Shown piece after piece: positions 53,148 through 64,000 of a stretch of 64,000 nucleotides of DNA. A program made the translations under genes and the position numbers. How positions within the stretch are numbered: the first letter of the stretch is position 1; each line of letters starts with the position of its first letter. The notes beneath the pieces were generated by a model. The model had not been told where the DNA came from. It worked only from the letters and a program-made list of their open reading frames with translations, and did no database searches. Source of the stretch: Struthio camelus (lineage: Eukaryota; Chordata; Aves; Struthioniformes; Struthionidae); NCBI RefSeq assembly GCF_040807025.1, contig NC_090942.1:82193987-82257986 (forward strand), read 5' to 3'.

Positions 53148-53607
53148 CTCTCCTCTCTTCCTTTCCCTTCCCTTCCCTTCCCTTCCCTTCCCTTCCCTTC
53201 CCTTCCCTTCCCTTCCCTTCCCTTCCCTTCCCTTCCCTTTCCCTTTCCCTTTCCCTTTTTTCTTTTTTCTTTTTCCTCTCCTTTTTCTTTTTCTTTTTCT
53301 TTCTTTTTCTTTTTCTTTTTCTTTCTTTTTCTTTTTCTTTTTCTTTTTCTTTTTCTTTTTCTTTTTCTTTTTCTTTTTCTTTTTCTTTTTCTTTTTCTTT
53401 TTCTTTTTCTTTTTCTTTTTCTTTTTCTTTTTCTTTTTCTTTCTTTTTCTTTTTCTTTTTCTTTTTCTTTTTCTTCTCTTTCTTCTCCTTTTTCTTTTTC
53501 TGTTTTTCTGTTTATTTTTCTTGTCTTCTTTTTTCTTCTTTTTCTTTTCCTTCTTCTTCTTCTCCTTCTTCTTTTTCTTCTTCTTCTTCTTCTTCTTCTT
53601 CTTCTTT
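53148..53607. repeat. Polypyrimidine array: CCCTT, CCCTTT, CTTTTT, CTT blocks
   Basis: About 460 bp of almost pure pyrimidine on the plus strand. About sixteen ccctt units (roughly 53159-53240) grade into ccctttt-type hexamers, then into a long block of cttttt units (about 53281-53475). A mixed zone follows, then a ctt triplet block (about 53545-53605). The long frames on both strands here (174-204 codons of Lys/Arg/Glu or Phe/Leu/Ser/Pro) are translation of the repeat and not genes. Confidence 0.97.
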
Positions 53608-56600
53608 TGTATTTTACTGTGAGAAACCATTTAGCCTCAGTCATTGTTTTGCCAGAGCTGGCCTTTGCAAATTCAACCTAACTGCAAATGTTGTGGGGAA
53701 AGAGAACTCTCTCTATCCCTGGAGGAATTAAAGCTCTCAGTGAGAATTCACTGGTCTGATCCTTTGTGTAACCACAGTGTTGTTGCTGAGCTCCTGCTCT
53801 CTATTAGCCTCCCGTGCAGTCTAGGGTTTAACTTGGCAGAACTCAAGGTTTTCAGAGAAATTGGTTCAGCTCTTCAACCATCACGTTTACCAGCCCACAT
53901 GCAAAATCCCCAAATATCAAAAGTCACGGATACTTTGAAAGCACATGAAAATCCATGACTCACATGACAGCTGTGACAAAAATGCAGTCTTTCTTATTGC
54001 CCTTTTGTTTATGGTCTTTCAGCCAATTTCCAGTCTGACAGTATAGAAATGCAAGTCAATTTTCAAATAACTAAGTAAGCTTTTATAACAATATGTTGAA
54101 TTCTTTCCTAAAATGCAGATACACTGTACTTTCTTCATCTGTAGCTTTTTAAAAAAATAAAATTAAAAAAGTATTGTTTACCTGAAAAGACTATTTTTAT
54201 GTTTATTGCATTTATCAGTATTTAAACAAGTTATCTTTACACAAGTCTGTTCAAGCATTTATATATATTTTTCCACTTACTTTCTTTTAAATCCATTAAT
54301 AAGAAATGCCAACTACTGCTATAAAGGGAGAAATCTTTGACTAATTGTATGACAGTGAATTAAAAGAATATTGCAAAGGCTGTCAAGATTTGTTAAAAGC
54401 CAGAGATACAGATGAATTGTTCAGTTCACGAGCAAATTCAACAGCCAGAGTCATTTTGAGATCCCACACAGACATTGAATGGTCACTTTAGTTTGATGTA
54501 AATCTATGCAGCAGCCAAAAGGGGTATTCCTGCCTTCCTCCCCTCCATCCCACCATTGATTACTCTTTTCCATCAAGTGTCTTTTGCCGGCACTGGCACG
54601 GCTCTTCAGCCTAATTGTTTTACCACATGGCTGCATAAACTCCAGAACTGAGATGAGGAAAGTGGCAAGAACAAGTAGCTGAGCACGGGCAGGACTGTCT
54701 CTGGTGTGGCAAAGCCCAATGTCTAACTAAAGTGAGCAGGTAACCATGGCCAGAGTCCTTGGATCTTTCATCTAGCTTCATGTGCTGAGCAGTTTATCTA
54801 AATGGTTGATACTTCAGCAGATGGTGGCTGAGCAAGGCTGTAGAAGGAAGGAGGCAGTCCTTAAAATATGAATGGGACCCAACCTTATAGGACCTGTTTC
54901 AAGCCTAGATCCAAGCTGAAATCTCCAGTTTCTCCCACAGATAGAAAGTAGCTGTGGAGTACATGCAGCACAAACATGCTGTGCTTCTGTAATATTACCA
55001 TCACCAAAACAAGCAGTTTACTGATATCTGCATAATTAAACACTTAAATGGCTGACAAAAGGCAACTCAAAGCATTATTTAGACAATACTCCAAGCCAGA
55101 CAAGGCCACTTGCAACTGCAATCTGGAAAGGGAATGATGGCAGAAAGTGAAGGCCTCTCATGTAATCTTGGTACATGCACATGTTGTACTAGGAGATTGT
55201 AGCTGTGGATCAGAGCCTTCTCTCCGTTGTTCTCCCTGACTTCTGCTAACTGCTCTAATAAATGTACACCAGACAAGACAAAGGGGTGGAGGCCTCTCAT
55301 CAGGTTTATCAGCCAAAAGAAAGCAAGGCCTACCATCTCGCAGTCAGCAGTCTATGAGGAAAAGAAGGCATGTCCAGACACCAGTGCTACTTTGGGACTC
55401 AACAGAAAAACAGAAGGACTGCTGCAGCTGTCAGCTCCTTGAACCAAACAGAAGTGCAGCCTCTCATAAAGGAAGAATGAAACATGTCCCCTTGTAGTGA
55501 CTCAGAGTCTTTCCACCAGCATCATTGCCATTTTGATCTAACATCTTTTATTTTGGCTCCTCACCTGAAAGCGCTGAAGCTACTTGATCTTACTTGTTAA
55601 AAAAAAAAAGAAAAAAAAAAAGCGTTAGATGTACCAGGCATAGAAATGGCACTGCAGCCCAAAATGTTTTAGAATTTTCCCTAGCTGCCTCTCTCTCACA
55701 CAAACAAAATTACAGAATGAGTGGTCAAATAAAAGCCTACAGGCTCTTGTGAGATATGTCATCTAGGGAGGGAGAAATCATCCAAGCCTACATAAGATTA
55801 ACTTACTCTGTTGGAGCTCAGTCTTCTTAAGAGTAGCAATCATCACGATCATCCCCTGCCATGGGGCACTGGCTGGTTAATAATATCTTGTGAACAGAGG
55901 CATAAAAGGCAATTATGCCTGTGTAGCAATGAACATGGTCTATGGCAAACTTTCAGCATGGCAAGCAACAGACTCCGTCTAGATGAACTGATTGATTAAA
56001 AAGTGAAAACTTTAAAAACTGCAAAAGCTGCTTTCTATTTAAAGGGAAAGACTTGAGACCGAGAGGTATTCAGCAGGAAACAAATCAAAGACCAAACTTC
56101 TTATTCCTGAAATATCTACTAGGCTCTAGATGCTGAGGATGCTTTTCTCAGCATTGGTAGTTTTGTTCTAATTATGTTGAAATTATGTTTCCTGAGTGCT
56201 TATTGGTAAGATTCCTCCTTCCTTCCTCTTTTTTAAATACTACTATTGAATTTACATTTTTTCCCTGTCTTACATTTCCTAGTTACTTCGAAGTGTAGAT
56301 ATTAACCATTCAACATGTTCACTAGCTAATTTGTTTTACAACCAATAATGGCTGCTGTGCAGTGCCTTTGAAGATCAGGTGATGGGTGTATTTCCTAATT
56401 GTTTCTGTATTTACATCTGCTTTTTGCTATAACTTGCAAATTTACCATTTACTTGTCCTTCTATTCCTTATTAAAGAGTGATTTGAAATGTCATTTTAGA
56501 GTTGTAGTACCTCAGTTTCACCTCCAATAGTAATACTTCTTAACGTCTGATGTTAGAATTTACTCATTTCCCTTTTTGGGTCTATATAGTTTTGTTTTTC

Positions 56601-59013
56601 TTATGACTTTCTCTTCACATTTTGTATCTTGACCGTATGTTGTTATCTGCAAGTGAAATGAAGGCAGTATGCAGCTTTTCTGTTTCCATTACAATATATT
56701 TTAGAATCCCATCTTCGAGCAAGCCCTCCTGAAGCTCTATTGGCTGGTTTCCGGTTTTGACTTCTTTTTCAGAGGAATTGTAACCTGTTGGGCCTTAATT
56801 ACAGTGACTCCAAGATTCTCCAGCTGTCTTGGATTTTACTGTTTCCTCTTGCTATATTTCTTCCACTACTCCACCTCTTCTTCGCCTCCAAATCTTCTGC
56901 TCTTCTTCTGATGAACTGAATTAAAACTTTCACTTGTAGAAATTATGGTGTGCAGCTGTGCACACCATTTGCTGATTCCAGATTCTTCCCCTCTGTTTAT
57001 GCTTTTCACACAAATTGTTGCTGCCACTGGAAAAAACAAATTAAATAAAACTGGAACTCAACTTGCTGGTGAGGCTTGCAGTAAACAAGCTGGGGAATGT
57101 TAGAGCTGCATGATAGCATTAAGAAAACGAAATTAAATAAAAAGTCCAGCTGCGCTGAACCACGTACATGCCTGGAAAGTATCGTGAAGGTGAGGCATCC
57201 CAAAGGGGGATGACTGTGCATTGATTTTTATTAAGTCTAATAAGCTTTACTCTCTTTCTCCAGGTTAGGGAGCTACAGGTTGACTTGGAGGCCCTGGGAA
57301 GGATAACTTTTTTTTCCTAAAAGTTTTTTTTTTTTTCTAGTGAGGGATTTAGTTCTCCTCCCCTATTCTCAACAAGCTATTTTGCTTGCTTATTAGTTAA
57401 TGAGTATGGAGAATAAGGGGAAACATTCCCTACTCAGTGTTAAGATACATAAGTGAGTCTGCTTAGATATGTCAAGGCTGGAACCTAACTGGCAAAATGT
57501 TGAGTATCTTCCAAAGTGTGTCGCCAGCTGCATGTGAATATGCATCCCTGAAATGCTAGCATTTGGCAGCTCTCGAGATCTGCAAATATTAAAGTATTCA
57601 TTCTTGGATCTACCTATATGTTTATAACTTGCTTCCCCCAACTGTGTGTGAGAGTCCAAAACCAAAGAATCCCCAAATACCCTTTATACGCTCTCTGGCT
57701 CTCACTCCCACACACACTCGTACGTGCATGTGCATGTATGCATAGTTATTAGTCAAAAAGACATGCAGACTTACACAAAAAACAAGGCTGAAAGGCAAAA
57801 TTGCTGCAGAAGGAACATTATTTGCAAGATGCAGTGTTTACAGCTTCATGTTTGTGCTTTTATTTGATAGCAGATATTTCACTTTTCTCCTGCTTTTGTA
57901 AGGTGTTCTGTGCTGAATATGAAGTTACCAGAGACTCGTGGAGCACAGTGGGGTGGATTAAGGGCACAGCAGAAAGTAGTCGGAGAGAAACAGAGATATT
58001 AAGGGGTGGAAAGGAAGCTGCAGGCTAAGCAGGGTGCCTCTAAAGGGCAGAAAAGTTTGTGTAGCTTTTTGGATTCTTATTCCAAATGAACTTGCAAACC
58101 TCTTCTCTTGAAGGTCCAGCCAAGTGATTTCAGCCACTGCAAGTGATGATTGCTGTGCATACCTCTGTTGTGGAGGCAGCAGGCATTGCTGGAGAAAAAT
58201 GTGGGATTTAGCAGCTGTTGGGGGGAGGGGTTGAAAGAGCAGAAAATGACCCCCTGCATTCAAAAGGCACGATATTTCTTGCTTTGTCCCCTCACCCCCA
58301 CCAAACTTCCTCCCCTCCCTCCTACACATGCAGTAATAGAGTGAATAAGGATTTCAAGCTATGCATTTCTTGGAAATTGTCAGGATGGAGAGTTGACAGT
58401 CCTGTAACAAATTTGCAGCTCTCCTTTGAGGAAAGAATTCCTTTTGCTGTGTACAGCACTGCGGCATCAAACCCTCGCTGCCAGCTGAGGCAGAGATGAA
58501 GCATCTGCAGCCTTGGGTTAACTCTCTCCTAGTGCTGTAAAAAGCAGTACATCTGAAAGCCAAATGATATTATATGCATAAAATATAATATAACTTTGTT
58601 TTTTAAAAAAAGCTTCTATTCACTGTGGCATGGAGTTGGGAGGTTCTGAGCAGGCCAGGACACTTCACAGTTAGATTGAAGCCTGTAAACACATGTGTAT
58701 ATACAGTAGATAAAAGTTTGAGATTCTTTGGAGGGAAACCTGGTCAGACTTCAAGTTTTTGATGTGGACACGGCCTCGTCTCATGTCTTGGTTCTGCAGC
58801 CAGTGCCTCCAAGTTCCAGTAAAGTCTGAATGGAGATGCAGTCTCTTCTCTCTCCCTTTTGGTCCTCACCACCACCACCACCTCAAACAGGGGACTAGTG
58901 CACTGGAGGTCTTGCTTGCCTCTGACTCATTCTCCTTTTCTGTCACAGTGACCTCCAGTGGTTCTCTTCATTTATGTCCCGTATGCTATCTTTAAAAAGA
59001 CATTGGGTTAATT

Positions 59014-59027
59014 CCCCCCCCCCCCCC
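59014..59027. repeat. C14 homopolymer
   Basis: Fourteen consecutive C residues. Together with the G10 run 270 bp downstream it forms a pair of complementary homopolymers. Confidence 0.95.
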
Positions 59028-59297
59028 AAAGCCTTAATTTTTTCTTAACAGAAATCTGTTAAAGGGAAGAAATGAGAACACATCAGTTTTTGAATGAAAT
59101 TATTGTCATTGATGCTCATGTGGGCGCTGGATTCCTCTTCGCTGAGGTGCAGGAAAGGCATGCATCTGTGAGGCTGGGGAAATAATTAGCTGGTGAAATA
59201 GAACCATTATTTGTGACTATTAAATGAATGAGTAAAACTGTTCTGAGACTTGCCAAAATGTTCACGTAGAAAAATCAGACTGCTCAAGGGCCGGGGC

Positions 59298-59307
59298 GGG
59301 GGGGGGG
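59298..59307. repeat. G10 homopolymer in G-rich context
   Basis: ccggggcggg continues into seven more G residues. Further G clusters follow (ggactggggggaggggaagg near 59354), giving local G-quadruplex potential on the plus strand. Confidence 0.9.
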
Positions 59308-59780
59308 AGAGTCTTGGAAAAACTGATTTGCTAAAGTTTGAAGCAGGTCAGGGAGGACTGGGGGGAGGGGAAGGGACTAACTTCATCTCTGAGGTGGTCC
59401 CACTTTCAAGAACTTTGTGAGCCCTCTTTCTGGAAGTGGTTCTCTTTATATATTCAGACTTGGCTGGCAGCGGTCACCTTGCTTGGCCTTCCCTTATTTA
59501 AAGAAACAGCTGCATATGTCAGTGTTTTTGTTGCTATTTCTTTGTACCTTGTGCCAGAAGCTCTGAAGCTATAAGCCTGCTCACCTTATACATACAGCAC
59601 ATAAATCTATATTCTAAAGAGGTCTGAAGGGACAAGACCTGGAGGATGGGAATGAAAGGGAAGGGCTAGATTTGAGGTATCTGTGTGTGCGTGTAGAGGA
59701 GACAGATCAATACAGATTGGAAGTGGAATTGTGTTGGAAATGCACCATGAACTCGAAGGGCCCTCTGGGAATATTTTTTT

Positions 59781-59850
59781 ACACAAGCAAAACTACTGCT
59801 AAATTCAATGGAAGGTTTGCCTGATTAAGGGCAGTTGAATATAGCCCTAG
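59781..59850. repeat. Second fragment of the ancient palindromic amniote repeat
   Basis: acaagcaaaactactgct followed by aaattcaatggaaggtttgc and ctgattaagggcagttg matches a form frequent in turtle, crocodile and bird introns: gcaaaactcccattgac, ttcaatggaagttttgcc, tgagtaaggactgcagg. It aligns loosely with the fragment at 14811-14885 in the same orientation. The family identity is from memory. Confidence 0.55.
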
Positions 59851-60230
59851 TGCATCCCTCTCCTCCTCCCTCTAAGCCCACCAAAAGGCATCAAGACTGG
59901 AAATGAATTACTACATCCCCTAGATAGATCGATATATCCAATAGATATACACAGTCTGAGGACGTCTTTGTCCTTTGTGGTACCTAATTTCACTAAATCC
60001 AACAAAAGCAGAAGCCTATGTGTTAAAGAAAACGTTCATGAAAGAATTCCCAGTCTGCTGTTGAAACCTCTATCAGGATACTTAACACATAAATTTTATT
60101 GCTTGGAAATATCAGTAGTCTTCCCTTTTGTGCTGCGATCACTGTGCGTCTGATCTGCTGAGAGATCTTCCTGGTTCTTGCTAGCACTGCTCAGTAGTAG
60201 AAGGAGGGAAAACAGTGGTGAAATGCAGGA
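59851..60230. other. Gene-free stretch
   Basis: Nothing recognisable was found apart from short gata/tagatatac runs at about 59922-59950. Confidence 0.4.
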
Positions 60231-60500
60231 CGGCTCCCTGAAGCTGGTGTGAGATCGACCTCTGGTTTGTGTTTCAGCGACTGATATTTTTTTTCCAATT
60301 GCACGAAGAGGCTGCCCTCAAACAAGCTGCATACGTCTGCGTGTGTGAGTACGCATGCAACCTGCAGCAGGACGTCTCATGCGTGTGCAGCGCTCTCGGG
60401 GATCGCTCCTATTAACATCAACAAAAGCTCAGCCCGTTGTTTATAGTGCACCCAGGCAGGCATTCCTTTCACAATACCTAACAGACATTTTGTATAGCGC
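60231..60500. promoter_or_regulatory. Small CpG-dense cluster
   Basis: Counting directly, 12 CpG dinucleotides occur between 60231 and 60405 and 14 by 60490. The rest of the window is CpG-poor, as expected of methylated vertebrate DNA. The cluster includes acgt, gcgc and tcga contexts. It is too short and not GC-rich enough for a classical CpG island. It could be a small regulatory element, an unrecognised exon, or DNA that escapes germline methylation. Confidence 0.35.
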
Positions 60501-63500
60501 TGTAGATTGTTTCATTTAATCCTACCTAGACTCTGATGAATAGTCTCATCACAGACTGCTCTTTTCCAGCTTCAGGCGACTTGCCAACCTTACTCTCTTT
60601 CTTCTTAATGTATTAAAATCACCTAGGATGAGCAGCACATTTTCCTGAGGTCTTTTTCAGAGAATTTTAATTAGATCCTTGTAGTTGTTTTTCATTATGT
60701 GTGCATATGTTCTTACTATAATACTGTTTAAATAATGACGTGAACAGCAAACTGTTCATGTAAGCGTGTTCTAAATTTACCGGTGATTTTGGACTGTGAG
60801 ACTAACTCTTGTTTTGTCTGTCTCTGTTGGACTCTGACTGCTTGCTTTTTTTAAAAGTGTAACTATTAATGATCTCAGTGAGTTGATCTTTGTCTGATAA
60901 AAATGTCTCTTAAATGGATTAAATATAAATGACGGATCATCTGTTGTTAGAGCAGCTCTTAACTTGAAGTATTTACCCAATGTCATCTTATCATTATTTG
61001 AGTAACTCAAATGCAGTCACAGTGATTGTGCTATATTTATTTTAAGTTTTTGTTCACTTCCTCTGCCGATAATGAGCCTCTGAAACTGAGCAAAGCCGAG
61101 AGCTCTGGATCTGCTTAGCCCTAGCATTGTATGGAGTCTTGACACGAGAGTAAGTTCAATGTAAAAAAAACTTTAATTGCTGTCAGCTGCGTTTCATTAA
61201 CACAGATAGCATTTTCTGTATCTTGTTTCATGATTTGGTGTTTCAAATATACACAAAACTACTCTGGTCTGTGAGGAACTCCCTTTAGCCATTACACAAC
61301 AGCTAGGCTACTTGAGAAAAGGCCTTTTATAGAACATCCTTTGTGTATCATTCACACTTACAAAAAAAACCATTATTTTGTCAAATTTTTCTGCTGGTGC
61401 CAGTTTCTCATGGCATCTCAGTTGGAACTGACTGTCATAAAACTTATTGCCAGTAATGCCCTCCTATGCTGCTTGATTATACTGAAAGATGCCCAGCTGC
61501 TGCTGGTGACTCTGCCCTTACTCCCCTCAGGGGTACTGCATCTTTGCAGTGAGTGCATTGCCATGCCTTTACTGCATGCAATGGGCAGGTGCTATATCCA
61601 GAGTATCAGCAAACACGTAGGGCCTATCTGTGACTGTGCCTGCAATACCAAGCACTTACGTATGTGAACAGTCCCTCTGTGGTCAAGGAGACCACGTAAT
61701 CCTTGCTTACTTAACGACTGTGAGCAATCATATGGGACTTATGCTGTTCATTAAACTCAAACTGCTTGATGCTGAAAAAGAAGCATGTCAGGCCAAGGTA
61801 TGTCCAGGTTAGTCTTCACTCTATAGCTAGTGACTTACAAGGAGATTCATCCTTCATCTCTTGTATTTTCTTATATATGAGTGGAACTTCATCACTATGT
61901 AATGAGAAGACCCATCTTTTTCCCCAAGAGAATGATAAGCCAAATTTACCTTAAGAAAAATGTATTAAGACGTCTATGCGCTGCTAAATCCCTGGGTTAT
62001 TGCAGAGACATGAAATAGAGCAATGCAAGAAGTGGAAAGAAAAATGATCTATTTACAGACATTTTTTACCTGTTAGTATTGAAAACTGTAGACATTTTAA
62101 GTGAGTACAATAAAGCACCAGATCTTCTCTGTTTTGTCTCAGAATTGCAAAAGCAGACTGACCTAATAGCCTGAATGAGGAATTGGTTACTAATACCCCC
62201 CAGGTGTCATGTCGATGGCTTTCCATCACCACTCCCGTGAGCCCAGCCTGAATCAGAGGAGCCTTGGAGCAGCTCATAGCTCACACTGGGGGCTGATCAG
62301 GTCACAGGACTGAGCCATTGGCAAAGTAGTGTACAGCCACTTTTTCTTATTATTACTGGGAAAAGAGTTGATCTTACTGGGAACAGAGTTCTGCTGCAGT
62401 CAATGATTTACTCTGACATGCTTGTGTGTTTCCGTGTTCTTTCAACTATAAGAGGATGAAAGAAGGAAAGACTAAGCAGGGTAAGTTTCTTAACACAGTT
62501 ATGGTGACTAACAGTCTGAAAACTTGAAATATATCAAAGTAGCTCTTCTTCATTCCTCCAGTGCGGTGACAAAATGGAAAATGTGGATACATACTGGAAA
62601 ATTCAGCATATGAGGCGGGATACTTTTTCCTTATGTCTTGCCCTAGTTTTCTGTTTGAGAGACGCAGATCTTATAAAATGTAGTTTTAGCGGCAGTAATG
62701 CGCACAAACACCCCCCCACCCCCACCCCGCAATGTGCTTATACATGCACATTCACGTTAGGAAGGGTTCATTCCAATATTTTGCTGCTAATGAAGGATTT
62801 TCATTAGTGCATGCATAGAACTTACCCTGCAGTTGCCACTGGGCAAAAGTATCTTCAATTTCTCTGCAGTTTTGCTTAAAGGAAACATGCCCACAATGCG
62901 TAGAATGGCCTTAGCCATGCCCTTTAAAATCCAGATGTGTACTCTAGTGTAGAAGTGTGTTGTGTAAGGTGCAGAGGTACTCACCTGTGTTGTCAGAGTA
63001 CAGGATCCAGCCCTTGGAAAAGGACAGCCCATGGCATATGTGTTGGAAACCTTTCTGTTGGATTGCTAACTCGTTTGGAAGGAGGGGCATGGAGACGGTT
63101 AGATCATAGATATTTTCCACAGTAAATTAGTTAACACTAACTATAGGAAAAAATTATTTTATTTGTAAGGAGAAGAGTCCAGGAAACTGATTAAAAGAGA
63201 GAGCTCTAGGGGGTATATTTTCAAAGAATTGTGTGGGAAGTTCTGTGTATAACTTCCACTGGAGTCAATGTCCAGAGATTCATCTTGGTGGATGGGTGAT
63301 AAGAGACCATCTCTCGGCATGGTCACCTTTGCCTGGGTGAAGGCTGAAACCAATGTCTTACCATGTGATGACTGCATTCATAGCCTAAGTAAAAGAACTG
63401 GAATAAGCAACCATGCAAAAAGGGACATTATAATAAGGTTTTGCCCTTCCACAGCACCCTTTCAGTGGTAGATTTCAGAATATTTTAGAAATATGGGCAG

Positions 63501-64000
63501 GTCTGACCTTGTTTTGAGTAATAACTGGAATGAAGGTGTAAAGTGACTTGCGCGAGATGTTGCAGTGTTGCTGCTGTCAAAATTTTGGGAGAACATGAGT
63601 GCCTCTTCCCATGTTTGTTCATGAGTCATTTAGTCAGCATGGGTGATGGTCTCAGTAATCTGATGGTCTCTGTGTAGTCTGTAATGAGTATGTTGTTCAC
63701 AGGACCTTATTCCTCATGCTGGTGGTTTCCACTTTATGATAGGGTGAGGGTGTGATGCTTGAAAGGTAGTTTGCGCTGCTTCTACTTGTGTTGTAGCTAT
63801 TCTGCAATTGAATAAAGACCTTCAGTCTCCAGAAGTATTATTCCAGTACCTTTCCTCAGCACAACATTATGGCAAAATAACAAAATGTTTAAACTTTCAA
63901 ATACTATAACTAAATACCAACAGCATTCCCCTGCTTTCTGGATTACTGCAGGACAGTCAAGTTCTCTCTGGTGGCTCAGGAGATGATGGGCTCTTACTCA
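60501..64000. other. Gene-free stretch
   Basis: No gene was found. A 108-codon frame at 61341-61667 (+) lacks domains and splice context. A minus-strand G-quadruplex motif lies at 62711-62728. The sequence ends at 64000 without a recognisable feature. Confidence 0.45.
62711..62728 (-). other. G-quadruplex-capable motif on the minus strand
   Basis: The plus strand reads C7-A-C5-A-C4, so the minus strand is G4-T-G5-T-G7. The G7 run can supply two G3 tracts, which gives four tracts with one-base loops, the arrangement known to be most stable for quadruplexes. Confidence 0.6.

Larger units (their letters stand above)
53608..59780. other. Gene-free stretch
   Basis: No gene was found. A-rich runs lie at 55600-55621. 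Open frames up to 123 codons around 57958-58500 overlap on both strands and lack domains. The C14 run at 59014-59027 and the G10 run at 59298-59307 are listed separately. Confidence 0.45.

Noticed and set aside
53030..53681. Frames of 174-204 codons rich in Lys/Arg or Phe/Leu
   Set aside because: Direct products of the cttttt/ccctt repeat. No domain, and open in multiple frames.
63231..63275. Possible third copy of the palindromic repeat (cttccactggagtcaatg)
   Set aside because: Only about 18 bp resemble the family, which is not enough to call.

Overview
The window is vertebrate nuclear DNA, most likely from a bird. The clearest evidence is a 5'-truncated CR1 LINE at about 21868-22132. Its 3' end and ORF2 C-terminus read on the minus strand and look like the avian form of CR1. 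Scattered fragments of older amniote repeats support this: MIR/CORE-SINE pieces and a low-copy palindromic repeat. There is no sign of prokaryotic organisation, and no operon, rRNA, tRNA, CRISPR array or phage. The short open frames are what AT-rich vertebrate intergenic or intronic DNA gives by chance.

No intact protein-coding gene can be supported. The best gene-like object is a decayed class A G-protein-coupled receptor on the minus strand (10169-11033). Segments resembling TM1, TM2-TM3, TM4-TM5 and TM7 follow one another in the right order, interrupted by in-frame stops and at least two frameshifts. Three short open segments flanked by plausible splice signals are given as candidate exons only: 22549-22686 (+), 28683-28796 (-) and 29260-29755 (-). 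I do not recognise their products.

Layout: 1-10168 holds nothing recognisable. The GPCR relic lies at 10.2-11.0 kb. At 14.8 kb there is a fragment of an ancient palindromic repeat, with a second copy at 59.8 kb. MIR-like fragments lie at 19.2, 23.5, 24.3, 26.9 and possibly 48.9 kb. The CR1 is at 21.9 kb. A long polypyrimidine array lies at 24.56-24.88 kb and a second, similarly ordered one at 53.15-53.61 kb. The two minus-strand candidate exons are at 28.7-29.8 kb. A long imperfect palindrome occupies 33.10-33.29 kb. From 33.3 to 53 kb there are only simple repeats and a CTCF-like motif at 50.5 kb. A small CpG-rich cluster is at 60.2-60.5 kb and a G-quadruplex-capable motif at 62.7 kb.

The window is best read as a gene-poor intergenic or large-intron segment. 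I found no convincing undescribed system. The items most worth checking are the palindromic element at 33.1 kb, the GPCR relic and the three candidate exons.
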